A stretch of 64,000 bases of DNA from Levilactobacillus yonginensis (GCF_964065165.1 NZ_OZ061549.1:2108001-2172000); one strand, 5' to 3'; shown: positions 8,290-16,069, counted from the first letter of the stretch. Notes: a model not told the origin generated them from the sequence alone. Program-made: numbers and translations.

Positions 8290-8982
8290 ATGGCAAAATT
8301 AGTATTGATTCGCCACGGCCAAAGTGAATGGAACTTAGCTAATAAGTTCACTGGCTGGGTTGACGTTGATTTAAGCGAAAAGGGTGTCGAAGAAGCCAAG
8401 GCTGCTGGTCAAAAGATCAAGGAATCTGGCATGAAGTTCGACTACGCTTACACGTCAGTTCTGAAGCGGGCAATCAAGACGTTACACTACGTCTTGGAAG
8501 AATCTGACCAACTTTGGATTCCAGAAACCAAGACTTGGCGTTTGAACGAACGTCACTACGGTGCTTTACAAGGCCTGAACAAGAAGGAAACCGCTGAAAA
8601 GTACGGTGATGACCAAGTTCACATCTGGCGTCGTTCATACGATGTTTTGCCTCCACTTTTGGATGCAGATGCTGAAGGTTCAGCTGTTAAGGACCCACGT
8701 TACGCTAACTTGGACCCTAACATCGTACCCGGTGGTGAAAACTTGAAGGTTACCCTGGAACGCGTTATGCCTTTCTGGGAAGACCAAATCGCACCTAAGT
8801 TACTTGATGGCAAGAACGTGATCATCGCTGCCCACGGTAACTCATTACGTGCTTTAAGCAAGTACATCGAACGGATCTCCGACGATGACATCATGGACCT
8901 CGAAATGGCTACTGGTGAACCAGTTGTCTACGACTTCGATGACAAGTTAAACATGACTAGCAAGACGAAGATGGGCAAGTAG
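8290..8982 (+). CDS. gpmA: 2,3-bisphosphoglycerate-dependent phosphoglycerate mutase
   Basis: Glycolytic enzyme interconverting 3- and 2-phosphoglycerate through a phosphohistidine. The protein is 230 aa with RHG at 8-10 (phosphorylated His9), ERHYG with Glu87 as the general acid/base, and [10 protein letters not shown] with His182, all in the expected places. GAAAGAGG lies 9 bases before ATG 8290; the GTG just before it is also in frame but less well placed. The codon use is that of a highly expressed gene. A strong terminator follows. The last 168 bases and the terminator are repeated at 15790-16003 (see the truncated copy). Confidence 0.96.
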   Translation: MAKLVLIRHGQSEWNLANKFTGWVDVDLSEKGVEEAKAAGQKIKESGMKFDYAYTSVLKRAIKTLHYVLEESDQLWIPETKTWRLNERHYGALQGLNKKETAEKYGDDQVHIWRRSYDVLPPLLDADAEGSAVKDPRYANLDPNIVPGGENLKVTLERVMPFWEDQIAPKLLDGKNVIIAAHGNSLRALSKYIERISDDDIMDLEMATGEPVVYDFDDKLNMTSKTKMGK

Positions 8983-8995
8983 TCCTTCTGACTCG

Positions 8996-9028
8996 GAGCC
9001 GCCTCGCACATGGGGGGCGGCTTTTTCG
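8996..9028 (+). terminator. gpmA terminator
   Basis: GAGCCGCC / GGCGGCTTTTT hairpin with a T run. It is identical to the copy at 15971-16003. Confidence 0.9.
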
Positions 9029-9094
9029 TGGCCTGAAACTGGCTGGTAACGTTAATAATTAGCAGCATACTTATAAGAGAAAAGAGATTGGATT

Positions 9095-9346
9095 TTGGCT
9101 GATAAAGAAGTAACACAACTTGAAAAGATGAAAATCATTGGTTTGTTCCGTAAAGAGGGGTTCTCAGGGGACTACGAGAGTTTCCAACGCGTCAGCGGAA
9201 CCGACCGGGAATTTTTCGTAGTTATGAGTAACGAACAGGGCATCAAGGCGTTGTTCCGGGCTAGCTTGATGTTGAATGCTGTGGAATTCCAGTATGTGTT
9301 GGATGATAAGCATGTGTTTGTGACGGAAGACGCGGACGCAAGCTAA
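9095..9346 (+). CDS. Small protein A, copy 1 (intact)
   Basis: Unrecognised 83-aa cytoplasmic protein, acidic at the end (TEDADAS). It has no signal peptide or membrane segment and a predicted mixed alpha/beta content (MKIIGLFRKEGFSG, EFFVVMSNEQGIKALFRASLMLN, VEFQYVLDDKHVFV). The TTG start at 9095 is used in both intact copies, and a leader with TAACGTTA and TATAAG precedes it; an internal ATG at codon 12 is the alternative. The window holds five copies of this gene in different states (9095, 10681, 12030, 13998, 16070). This copy and the one at 16070 are the only intact ones. Function is unknown. Confidence 0.65.
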   Translation: MADKEVTQLEKMKIIGLFRKEGFSGDYESFQRVSGTDREFFVVMSNEQGIKALFRASLMLNAVEFQYVLDDKHVFVTEDADAS

Positions 9347-9560
9347 TCGGGAGTTAGAAGCGTTAGTCATTGCGGTATTATAGGGTACCAATACTAATAT
9401 CGAGGAACAAAGTGAAAAATTACGACGTGACTAATCTGCCACGGCAAGTACAGTTAGTGATCAATCCGGTTAACTACTTTTTGATTGCTGCAAGCTGTCT
9501 ACCTGATTTGAATAGAAGAGAGCAATCAATGGGACTAACTCCTCAACTGATTCGTTCGTA
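9347..9560 (+). pseudogene. Small protein B, copy 1 (decayed)
   Basis: Remnant of a second small gene that follows A. The readable parts LEALVIAVL and GTNTNIEE match the better copies at 14062 and 16325, but a TAG stop and a one-base frame change break it. Its end (GAGCAATCAATGGGACTA) is the left half of the terminator seen complete at 16592; here the right half is gone. Confidence 0.6.
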
Positions 9561-9572
9561 AGTGGTGTGATG

Positions 9573-9607
9573 AAAGGTCAATCCAGTGATGGGTTGGCCT
9601 TTTTTAT
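9573..9607 (+). terminator. Terminator
   Basis: AAGGTCAA...TTGGCCTT hairpin followed by a T run. Confidence 0.8.
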
Positions 9608-9622
9608 TTGCAATGGCAATAG

Positions 9623-9657
9623 AAAAATCCGTAGCCAACTGGTCGCGGATTTTTTTG
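9623..9657 (+). terminator. Second tandem terminator
   Basis: AAAAATCCG...CGGATTTTTTT hairpin with A and T tails on the two sides; it may work in both directions. Confidence 0.7.
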
Positions 9658-9793
9658 CGTAAGAATTTAAACTAAATTAGTTAGCGATGCTTGTCGCACT
9701 GAGGCTGCCAGGAATTCCGCTAGTAGTATTCAAAGTACCAAGCATTTTTTCGTGGTAGCATTTAAAACGACATATTGTGTCACCACCGTTTTG

Positions 9794-9799
9794 TATAAT
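9794..9799 (+). promoter_or_regulatory. -10 box for secreted protein gene
   Basis: A perfect TATAAT lies about 125 bases before the start codon; no convincing -35 could be found. The rest of 9660-9922 holds nothing else I can support. Confidence 0.4.
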
Positions 9800-9922
9800 A
9801 AGACCTATGAATTAGCAATAACTACTAGTGGAAACATTGAGAGTTGTCTGGACAAAATGAATCTACAAAAGTTGTACCAAAGTGTGTCCAATTAAGAAAA
9901 AATAAAAGGAGAGATACATATT

Positions 9923-10627
9923 ATGAAAAAAATCGTTAAGGCAAGTGCCTTGGCCGTACTGAGTTTGGCTCTAGTTGTTCCAGCTGAATCGACATCGGCT
10001 AGTGCCAAGAGCCGCGTGAAGGTCATTTCAACGACTAGCGTGGCTAAGCGAGCTTATCATGGAAAAAAAGGAAATATTTATACGAGTGCTAAACTGAGCA
10101 AGCGTCACTATGTGATGAAGCATTATAAGCACACGACCTGGTACATGACGAAGAAAGCTGTCATTAAGAACAAGGGTAAGAAGGGCACTCTGGCCTACAT
10201 CAAGGCTGGTAACAAGTCTGGCTGGATCTACAAAAAGTATTTGACGGCTGGCAAGGCACCAGTGAACAAGGCTAAGGTTTTAGCAAATGATTCTATTTCG
10301 TTTAACCGGGCGATGATGTCGGCTAGTTCACAGCTCCAGGACGAAGCAACTGGAAGCTATGATGGATACAAAGATATGGGTGGTCGACTAACGTATGGGT
10401 ATGTATACGGTAATGAAGTAGATGAAATTAAAATGGACAGAACAGCACTGTTAAAGGTTTATAAGCTGTTTAAGGGTCGGTTTAACAAATCTCAAAATGC
10501 AGATTTAGCTGCAATGGCTAGCCAAATAAAGAACTTACAAGTTACTGGGGATAACTGGCAACTGGCAACGACTAAAATGGCGACGTTTGGAGCAACGCTG
10601 GGAAGCTTAATTGAGAGTCTGGCTTAG
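9923..10627 (+). CDS. Secreted protein with SH3-like/GW-like surface module
   Basis: Exported protein of 234 aa. A Sec signal peptide covers residues 1-28 (MKKIVKASALAVLSLALVV, cleavage near SASA-K). Residues 35-110 are a basic, aromatic-rich beta module (YHGKKGNIYTSAKLSKRHYVMKHY, then KAGNKSGWIYKKYLT), common in lactobacillus surface proteins and likely to bind the cell wall through charge. The C-terminal 120 residues are helical and unrecognised. AAGGAGAG precedes ATG 9923. The gene sits as cargo between copies 1 and 2 of the A/B unit. Confidence 0.7.
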   Translation: MKKIVKASALAVLSLALVVPAESTSASAKSRVKVISTTSVAKRAYHGKKGNIYTSAKLSKRHYVMKHYKHTTWYMTKKAVIKNKGKKGTLAYIKAGNKSGWIYKKYLTAGKAPVNKAKVLANDSISFNRAMMSASSQLQDEATGSYDGYKDMGGRLTYGYVYGNEVDEIKMDRTALLKVYKLFKGRFNKSQNADLAAMASQIKNLQVTGDNWQLATTKMATFGATLGSLIESLA

Positions 10628-10680
10628 CTAGAAGTAAACTTAAGGTGCTCAAAGAAGTCGCTTTAAACTCAGCCCGATTA

Positions 10681-10763
10681 TTCCGGGCTAGCTTGAGGTT
10701 GAACGCCGTTGAGTTGTAGATGATAAGCATACGTTTGTGACGGAAGCTGCGGACGCTAGCTAA
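10681..10763 (+). pseudogene. Small protein A, copy 2 (3' fragment)
   Basis: TTCCGGGCTAGCTTGA onward matches the last third of gene A (RASLRLNAVE...DDKHTFVTEAADAS), with an internal deletion of about 14 bases around the FQYVL codons. No start or 5' part is present. Confidence 0.75.
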
Positions 10764-10827
10764 GATTGTTAGTGCCTCACTAATCAAAGTGTTGTTACCA
10801 AATAGCTGATTTAAATCAATAGAAACG

Positions 10828-10870
10828 GCATCACCACGTGCAATTTAAACATGTGGTGGTGCTTTTTTTT
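10828..10870 (+). terminator. Terminator left of IS30
   Basis: GCATCACCAC...GTGGTGGTGC stem followed by eight T, directly before the left end of the IS30 element. Confidence 0.85.
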
Positions 10871-10874
10871 ACAA

Positions 10875-11966
10875 GACGAATTTACAATTGAAGTGCAACA
10901 TTAATTGAATAAAAAAACCCATAGCGGGTACAATTACTTAACGACCAAGAAAAGCAAAGGAGTACTCGCTATGAGCTATCACCATCTTACTATAAATGAA
11001 CGAGAAAGTATTCTAGAGCTTTCGGCTAAAGGATTATCAATTCGTGGGATTGCCTTGAAGTTACGGCGTTCACCTAGTTCAATTTCGAGAGAATTAGGTC
11101 GTTTGAATGGGCACTATTCACCATCTGAGGCTCAAAAGGATTATCGAAAACGACGCCGAAATAGCCACAAACCCCGACTTCTTGATCAGCTACCTCAACT
11201 GTGTTCAAGAATTGCCTATTTAATCAGGGAACGCCAATGGTCCCCACAACAGATCGCCAATCGTCTGAAATTAGAGGGCCAAACGTTTGTTAGCTACAAT
11301 ACTATCTACCGCCACATTGAGCAACATAACCTCAACCAATCTTTTACTTCTCATGGAGATACTGGTATTCGGCGCAAGTTAAGACACCGAGGTCGCCAAC
11401 GGCATCGTCCAGGTGACCGTAAACATCGTGAACCTAAGGTAGACTACATTTCCATCCATGAGCGACCTAAGTTCATTAATGAACGTCGTCGCATCGGGGA
11501 TTGGGAACTCGACACAGTTCAAGGAAAAGTTGGTGAAGAAGTTCTAGTGACTGCCGTTGATCGTAAAACACGATATACCTTGATTACTAAGGCATTGCGT
11601 AAGAATTCTGAGTCAATAAACGAGGCTCTATTGGCCATGTTTAGCCGTGTTCCTAAAGAGTTTGTCCACTCAATTACGCCAGACCACGGAACTGAATTCT
11701 TACAACTAGCAGATATTCGCGATGAGTTACAAGTGACCATTTACTGGCCGGATCCATATTCGCCAGAACAACGTGGAACCAATGAAAATACCAATGGGTT
11801 AATTCGAGAATATTTTCCTAAAGGGAAAAGCCTCAACGGTCACAACCTAGAGGAAGTTTTGAAGTGCCAGAATCGGCTAAATCGACGACCTAAAAGAGTT
11901 TTAGACTATCGTACCCCGGAAGAAATTTTATTTGATAAAGTGTTGCGCTTGGTTTGACAATTCGTC
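10875..11966 (+). mobile_element. IS30-family insertion sequence, 1092 bp
   Basis: The imperfect terminal inverted repeats of 25 bases are 10875-10899 and 11942-11966 (both share GACGAATT at the outer end and GTTGC on the inner side). Inside is a single transposase gene. It is flanked on the right by CCTGAAATTGACTTGTAACG, the spacer that normally precedes gene A, so it inserted just upstream of an A copy. A direct target repeat was not obvious. Confidence 0.88.
10971..11957 (+). CDS. IS30-family transposase
   Basis: DDE transposase of 328 aa. The N-terminal helix-turn-helix (LTINERESILELSAKGLSIRGIALKL) is of the IS30 type. The catalytic core has Asp in GDWELDTVQGK, Asp in TPDHGTEF and Glu in NENTNGLIREYFPKG. 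The start is ATG 10971 with AAAGGAG 8 bases upstream; the frame is open further back, but that part belongs to the IS end. It is intact and probably active. The C-terminus (LNRRPKRVLDYRTPEEILF) is typical. Confidence 0.95.
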   Translation: MSYHHLTINERESILELSAKGLSIRGIALKLRRSPSSISRELGRLNGHYSPSEAQKDYRKRRRNSHKPRLLDQLPQLCSRIAYLIRERQWSPQQIANRLKLEGQTFVSYNTIYRHIEQHNLNQSFTSHGDTGIRRKLRHRGRQRHRPGDRKHREPKVDYISIHERPKFINERRRIGDWELDTVQGKVGEEVLVTAVDRKTRYTLITKALRKNSESINEALLAMFSRVPKEFVHSITPDHGTEFLQLADIRDELQVTIYWPDPYSPEQRGTNENTNGLIREYFPKGKSLNGHNLEEVLKCQNRLNRRPKRVLDYRTPEEILFDKVLRLV

Positions 11967-12029
11967 CCTGAAATTGACTTGTAACGTTAATAATCAGCAG
12001 TTTCCTTATAGGAAGAAGGAAATTCAATC

Positions 12030-12280
12030 TTGGTAAATAAAGAAGTATCACAACTTGAAGAGATAAAAATTATTGGTTTATTTTTTTAAAATAGTTCTCT
12101 GGAGATTACGAGAGCTTCAAGCGCGTCAACGGTACCGATTGGAAATCCTTGGTAGTTATGAGTAACGAGTTGGGAAACAAGGCATTGTTCTGGGCTAGTT
12201 TGATGCTGAATGTAGTTGAATTCCGATATGTGTTCAATGAAAAGCATACGTTTGTGAGGGAAGAGGCAGACGATAGGTAG
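12030..12280 (+). pseudogene. Small protein A, copy 3 (frameshifted)
   Basis: Begins with TTG (VNKEVSQLEEIKIIGLF), then a TAA stop and a one-base deletion where the intact copies read RKEG. The second half continues in another frame (SGDYESFKRVNG, later EKHTFVREEADDR). Its upstream region also keeps the GTAACGTTAATAAT leader of gene A. No B gene follows. Confidence 0.8.
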
Positions 12281-12322
12281 ATGAATGTTCCTAAAACCGT
12301 GTGACGGATACATAAGTAAAAT

Positions 12323-12360
12323 TACTGCTAGTTCTATAAGGGAAACTAGTGGTTTTTTTT
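12323..12360 (+). terminator. Terminator before TAC-like operon
   Basis: The stem ACTGCTAGTT / AACTAGTGGT (with G-U pairs) is followed by eight T. Confidence 0.8.
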
Positions 12361-12463
12361 GTTGTCTATCTCCTGTGTTATTTCAATATTCTGCTAAGTT
12401 AACATTACAGGTCAGAACATATATTTCCTATGTATTCTCTCTGCACATAAAAAGCATCAGTTA

Positions 12464-12499
12464 TTGATTTGTTGGAATCAAGCTGGTAAAATGTTACCA
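12464..12499 (+). promoter_or_regulatory. Promoter and palindromic operator of the TAC-like operon
   Basis: -35 TTGATT (12464-12469), 17-base spacer, -10 TAAAAT (12487-12492). A perfect inverted repeat TGGTAA-AATG-TTACCA (12484-12499) covers the -10 box. This is the place and size expected for autorepression by the HTH antitoxin. MqsA of E. coli binds a similar short palindrome; the match in sequence is only loose. Confidence 0.65.
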
Positions 12500-12525
12500 T
12501 ACAATAACAGGTGGTGGGAATTAAA

Positions 12526-12891
12526 GTGCAGGATGATAAGCTAAAAACTGAGATAGCCAAACTACGTATTATAGCTGACTATGATGCGGGACGTCTAAAG
12601 CCTGCCTTCCATAAAAAAACAACAGATTATATCCGTTCGCAAGGTTTAACTTATCAACTTGTAATAAAAGAAGCGGTGTCACATCTGGACACTTGCAGGT
12701 ACAGCCGTGGCCCTAGTCCCCACCATTGGAAAAAGGATACAGAAGTATATGAATTTTTAGAATACATAGATTCTCTAGATATGTACGTTAAATTTAGTGT
12801 TAATATTTCCAGTCCTGACGGTGGAACACAGTTAGAGTCGTATCACAAAGCTGAAAAAGATGCGGACGAAACATGGCAGAATAATAACTAA
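12526..12891 (+). CDS. MqsR-like toxin of a toxin-antitoxin-chaperone operon
   Basis: Small protein of 121 aa, probably an mRNA interferase of the MqsR type. The layout follows MqsR: an N-terminal helix and basic turn (KLRIIADYDAGRLKPAFHKK), a second helix (DYIRSQGLTYQLVIKEAVSHL), then W...DTEVYEF and DMYVKFSV. Tyr75 and Lys89 sit where MqsR has its catalytic Tyr81 and Lys96. Start GTG 12526 is preferred because GGTGGTGGGA precedes it; two earlier GTG codons are in frame. It is first gene of three; the HTH antitoxin starts 20 bases later. Overall identity to E. coli MqsR is low, so this rests on pattern, size and context. An alternative is another small RelE/HigB-fold toxin. Confidence 0.55.
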   Translation: MQDDKLKTEIAKLRIIADYDAGRLKPAFHKKTTDYIRSQGLTYQLVIKEAVSHLDTCRYSRGPSPHHWKKDTEVYEFLEYIDSLDMYVKFSVNISSPDGGTQLESYHKAEKDADETWQNNN

Positions 12892-12910
12892 TAGAAATGG
12901 GGGCCTTATT

Positions 12911-13594
12911 TTGAAATCTAAAATAATTGGAAAATCTAGCTTCCCGGGTATTGATGGTAAATACATTAAATACAATGTGTTGGAGTTAACTGAAATTGTT
13001 ACTGTCTTTACAGAATCCTTTAAAAACACCCATTGTTATTGGGTTGAAGAGGGTGAGGACATCAATAACGAAGAAAATTATATGGAACCTATGGATGATC
13101 CTGACTTTAACTTAAAGTTAGATTATAAGATGTATCGAGAAAAATTTAATTTCTTAAATCCAAACGAAATAAAACATAATCGAGAGAAACTAGGTCTCAC
13201 GTTGCGAGAGGTCTCTACTGTTTTAGCGATGAGCTACGCGACTCTGTCAAATATTGAAAATGGCCTGATATTACAATCATATAGTCAGGAACTTAAGTTA
13301 AGACAGATGGATAACGTGACACGTTTTTGTGATCTTGCAGAGACACACAAATCACTTATAGCTCAAAGGAAATCTGTAGATGTGGAGAAACTCTTTAGAA
13401 AATTGCGCAAAGATAAAAACGAAGAAATAGCCTCATTTGATGATGAAGTTAGCACTCTAGCTGTTGATAGCTCCTATACTGACGAGAATTCTAGCGAAGA
13501 TTCAAACGATCTCATAATCAATATTTTTAACAATTCGTTTAGTGAAGGAGGGGGAAATTCTTGGAAAAAGCACGTGGTAAGGTCGAGTATATAA
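12911..13594 (+). CDS. MqsA-like HTH antitoxin with long C-terminal extension
   Basis: Predicted antitoxin and autorepressor of 227 aa. Residues 65-140 read like the linker and HTH of MqsA/YgiT-type antitoxins (DYKMYREKFNFLNPNEI, then REKLGLTLREVSTVLAMSYATLSNIENG). The N-terminal domain lacks the CxxC zinc pairs of MqsA; only one Cys is present there. After the HTH comes an extension of about 85 residues: helical and basic to 170, then acidic and Ser/Asp-rich, ending in the hydrophobic patch LIINIFNNSF. In TAC systems such a tail is the chaperone-addiction region. Start TTG 12911 has GGGGG 7 bases upstream. The 3' end overlaps the chaperone-like gene by 34 bases. Confidence 0.6.
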   Translation: MKSKIIGKSSFPGIDGKYIKYNVLELTEIVTVFTESFKNTHCYWVEEGEDINNEENYMEPMDDPDFNLKLDYKMYREKFNFLNPNEIKHNREKLGLTLREVSTVLAMSYATLSNIENGLILQSYSQELKLRQMDNVTRFCDLAETHKSLIAQRKSVDVEKLFRKLRKDKNEEIASFDDEVSTLAVDSSYTDENSSEDSNDLIINIFNNSFSEGGGNSWKKHVVRSSI

Positions 13595-13995
13595 GATCAA
13601 TTATAGATGAAGTTAAATTTAGGAGAGATAATTTTAAAGGTAATCAAATTATAGTTCGTGAGAGAAATAGTATAGGACAAAATAAGGAACAAAATACTTT
13701 GAGATTTTCTTTAAAATGTGAAATAAGTAGTAAGGGACAGGAGCAACCTTTCTTTGAAGTTGAAATTCATTCATTTTTCAAAGCAGATTTCATGTTTGGT
13801 CTGAGTTCTAAAGAAATTCAAGAAGCAATTTGGGATGACGAGGCTTTGAAAAACGGGATTGCTAATCCCACTGCTGACTGGCTTTTAAATGTCTTTTCTA
13901 ATACCACCTCCTGGGGACTTGGGAGACCCATCTCACTAAATAGAAGTGACTTGACTAAAGGCCTTTTTATAAAATCTAGTAAAGCCAGTGATTAA
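13561..13995 (+). CDS. SecB-like chaperone of the TAC-like operon
   Basis: 144-aa protein with the SecB order of elements: an N-terminal helix leading into the first strand (EYIRSIIDEVKFRRDNF); central strands LRFSLKCEISSKG and PFFEVEIHSFFKADF; then a helix (SSKEIQEAI) and the C-terminal N-P-x(3)-W-L-L-x-V-F segment (102-112) followed by GRPISLN. These match SecB's pattern yPYaRe.i..l......p.l.L.pvn. Start TTG 13561 has GGAGGGGG 6 bases upstream. SecB as an export chaperone is essentially proteobacterial, so a SecB-fold gene behind a toxin-antitoxin pair in a lactobacillus points to a TAC chaperone that protects the antitoxin. Remote homology judged by eye only. Confidence 0.6.
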   Translation: MEKARGKVEYIRSIIDEVKFRRDNFKGNQIIVRERNSIGQNKEQNTLRFSLKCEISSKGQEQPFFEVEIHSFFKADFMFGLSSKEIQEAIWDDEALKNGIANPTADWLLNVFSNTTSWGLGRPISLNRSDLTKGLFIKSSKASD

Positions 13996-13997
13996 AA

Positions 13998-14018
13998 GAA
14001 GATACAGATGCTAGCTAA
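13998..14018 (+). pseudogene. Small protein A, copy 4 (last codons only)
   Basis: GAAGATACAGATGCTAGCTAA is the end of gene A (EDTDAS-stop). It lies 3 bases after the stop of the SecB-like gene and marks the right junction of the inserted operon. Confidence 0.6.
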
Positions 14019-14061
14019 TCAAACGGTCCTAATGAAATTAGGGGAAATGCCTGCTATGTAA

Positions 14062-14250
14062 TTGGTGTATCAACGAGTGGACAAGAAGTTGTCAGTTAAT
14101 CTGTCGCGGGTAGAAATAGAGGCGGCGGTAGTGATTGCGGTACTGAATGATGCCGCTAGCCGAGGCGAGAGGTTAGATGAAAATTACTACATGAATAACC
14201 AGTCTCTCCAGAGGCAATTGGTGATCAATTCGTTTAATTGTCTATTATAA
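14062..14250 (+). pseudogene. Small protein B, copy 4 (longest open fragment)
   Basis: An open stretch of 62 codons (VYQRVDKKLSVNLSRVEIEA, then AVVIAVLNDAAS and ENYYMNNQSLQRQLVINSFN) matching the B remnants at 9347 and 16325. A stop codon and a small deletion lie just before it compared with the 16325 copy, so the 5' part is lost. It could still be expressed from TTG 14062, but no good ribosome binding site is seen. Function unknown. Confidence 0.45.
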
Positions 14251-14276
14251 CTGTGCAACTGAATAGGGAACTATTA

Positions 14277-14317
14277 AATACTGTCAGCCCTGCTCAAGTG
14301 GTTGGCAGTATTTTTTA
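14277..14317 (+). terminator. Terminator after B copy 4
   Basis: ATACTGTCAGCC / GGTTGGCAGTAT stem (two G-U pairs) followed by six T. Confidence 0.85.
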
Positions 14318-14452
14318 AACCTTACAATTCATTGTGTAAATGCAAAATTGGCTGGTATGTTCTGGTAAAACTCTGGAATTATGCCAGCCAATTAATAAAT
14401 TAGAAATTCAATGCGATTGTAGGTCCCTTCGTTTCCAATTTAAGGGATTTGG

Positions 14453-15786
14453 GTGTTTAAATAATTATGTGTAAATAGAAAAATAAGCAATTGAAAAGGG
14501 AAAGCCTCTCCCTTATGATAGTTAGCAACCACACTCACTTCATAGGACATAGGAGGCTTTCCCCATGACTCAGTTTAACAAAGAAATTATGGCAGCACTA
14601 GCACAAAAGCAAGATTTAGATGAAGTTTTTCGGCAACATTTGGAAACGGCCATCAATGATTTAATGCACGAGGAACTTTCGTCGTTCCTCGGTTATGAGC
14701 CTTATGATCGCCAAGGTTTTAACAGCGGCAATTCACGCAATGGGCATTATCTGCGGACCTTTAAGACTAAGTATGGAGAATTAAATTTGGAGATTCCACG
14801 CGATCGAAATGGTATTTTTAATACGAAAACTATCCCGAGCTATCAACGACAAACGGATGGCTTAGAGGCTACTGTTGTCCAGCTCTACGAAAAAGGGATT
14901 ACCACTAGTGAGATTGCGGATTTGATTGAGAAAATGTATGGGGCTCATTACACATCACAAACGGTTTCGAACCTCACGAAGGTCGTTGACCAACAGGTCA
15001 ACGCCTTCAAAACGCGTCCTCTAGCGAGCCGATACGCAGTCATTTATGTGGACGCAACATACTTACCACTTCGCCGGGACTCAGTGGCTAAAGAAGCCGT
15101 GCATATCGCCATTGGCATTCGACCAAATGGAATGAAAGAGGTCCTAGCATACCAAGTCGCTCCAACTGAATCCAGTACCGTTTGGGAAGAGCTTCTCGTG
15201 GACATCCAGCAGCGTGGTGTAAAGGAAGTCCTCTTATTCGTGGCCGATGGCTTAGTCGGCCTTACCAACACAATTGGTGACCACTTCCCTAAGGCTAAGC
15301 TCCAGCAGTGCCTGATCCACGTCAGTCGGAACATTGAAGCTCACGTTCGAACTAAGGACCGACAAGAGGTTCTTAACGACTTCAAACTGATCCATCAAGC
15401 AGCTACCATGGACGACGCAAAACAAGCCTTAGCTGACTTCATAGACAAGTGGCAAAAGACGTATCCAAAAGTAACGAACAAGCTAGAAGATAATCTTCAT
15501 CTCTTGACCTGTTTCACGTTTCCAGCTGCGATACGCAGTAGCATCTACAGCACAAATCTCATTGAATCGTTCAACAAGAAGCTAAAACGACAGACAAAGA
15601 AGAAAGAACAATTTCCAAATGAACCAGCGCTAGAACGAGTTCTGGTCACAGTTATTCGTGACTACAACGGCCAAAATTTTGAGCGAACGCATCGAGGTTT
15701 TAAGCAAATTCAGGACACGTTAGAATCCATGTATTAGAAACTAGCTAATGGGAGAGGACTTCCATTTACACAAAAAATTTGACACT
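14453..15786 (+). mobile_element. IS256-family insertion sequence, about 1.33 kb
   Basis: The ends are imperfect inverted repeats: left GTGTTTAAATAATTATGTG, right (reverse strand) GTGTCAAATTTTTTGTG, both followed by TAAAT. One intact transposase gene lies inside. The flanking 8-base sequences do not match each other (GGATTTGG and TCCCAACG-like), unlike a fresh IS256 insertion, and the right end abuts a truncated gpmA. The element therefore probably took part in a rearrangement. Exact ends may be off by one or two bases. Confidence 0.82.
14565..15737 (+). CDS. IS256-family (mutator-type) transposase
   Basis: 390 aa, the normal length for the family. The N-terminal region has LEPYDR-like SSFLGYEPYDRQGFNSGNSRNGHY. 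The core carries the first Asp in YVDATYLPLRRDSVAKEAVHIAIG, the second in FVADGLVGL, the C/H motif LQQCLIHVSRNI, and the late Glu in YSTNLIESFNKKLKR. ATG 14565 follows AGGAGG with 8-base spacing. Intact and probably functional. Confidence 0.95.
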   Translation: MTQFNKEIMAALAQKQDLDEVFRQHLETAINDLMHEELSSFLGYEPYDRQGFNSGNSRNGHYLRTFKTKYGELNLEIPRDRNGIFNTKTIPSYQRQTDGLEATVVQLYEKGITTSEIADLIEKMYGAHYTSQTVSNLTKVVDQQVNAFKTRPLASRYAVIYVDATYLPLRRDSVAKEAVHIAIGIRPNGMKEVLAYQVAPTESSTVWEELLVDIQQRGVKEVLLFVADGLVGLTNTIGDHFPKAKLQQCLIHVSRNIEAHVRTKDRQEVLNDFKLIHQAATMDDAKQALADFIDKWQKTYPKVTNKLEDNLHLLTCFTFPAAIRSSIYSTNLIESFNKKLKRQTKKKEQFPNEPALERVLVTVIRDYNGQNFERTHRGFKQIQDTLESMY

Positions 15787-15789
15787 CCC

Positions 15790-15957
15790 AACGTTATCAT
15801 CGCTGCCCACGGTAACTCATTACGTGCTTTAAGCAAGTACATCGAACGGATCTCCGACGATGACATCATGGACCTCGAAATGGCTACTGGTGAACCAGTT
15901 GTCTACGACTTCGATGACAAGTTAAACATGACTAGCAAGACGAAGATGGGCAAGTAG
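15790..15957 (+). pseudogene. Truncated duplicate of gpmA (3' end)
   Basis: Identical to the last 168 bases of gpmA except for one base near the junction (AACGTT versus AACGTG). It keeps [10 protein letters not shown] and the C-terminus but has no RHG start, so it cannot be an enzyme. It joins directly to the right end of IS256. The identity continues through the gpmA terminator and the leader of gene A up to about 16080 (offset 6975 bases from the original). Confidence 0.92.
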
Positions 15958-15970
15958 TCCTTCTGACTCG

Positions 15971-16003
15971 GAGCCGCCTCGCACATGGGGGGCGGCTTTT
16001 TCG
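15971..16003 (+). terminator. Duplicated gpmA terminator
   Basis: Same GAGCCGCC/GGCGGC hairpin and T run as at 8996. Confidence 0.88.
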
Positions 16004-16069
16004 TGGCCTGAAACTGGCTGGTAACGTTAATAATTAGCAGCATACTTATAAGAGAAAAGAGATTGGATT

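Noticed and set aside
9047..9054. TAACGTTA as an operator shared between gene A leaders, the UvrA-like promoter and 40620
   Set aside because: An eight-base palindrome recurs by chance often enough; in the A copies it is shared simply because the leaders are duplicated. Only the 14-base palindrome at 33158 is kept.
9370..9561. 63-codon open frame after gene A copy 1
   Set aside because: It runs in a different frame through the decayed B copy; comparison with the other copies shows B in another frame.
15748..15957. 69-codon frame as an independent gene
   Set aside because: It is the gpmA 3' fragment plus the IS256 end; no own start region and no RHG motif.
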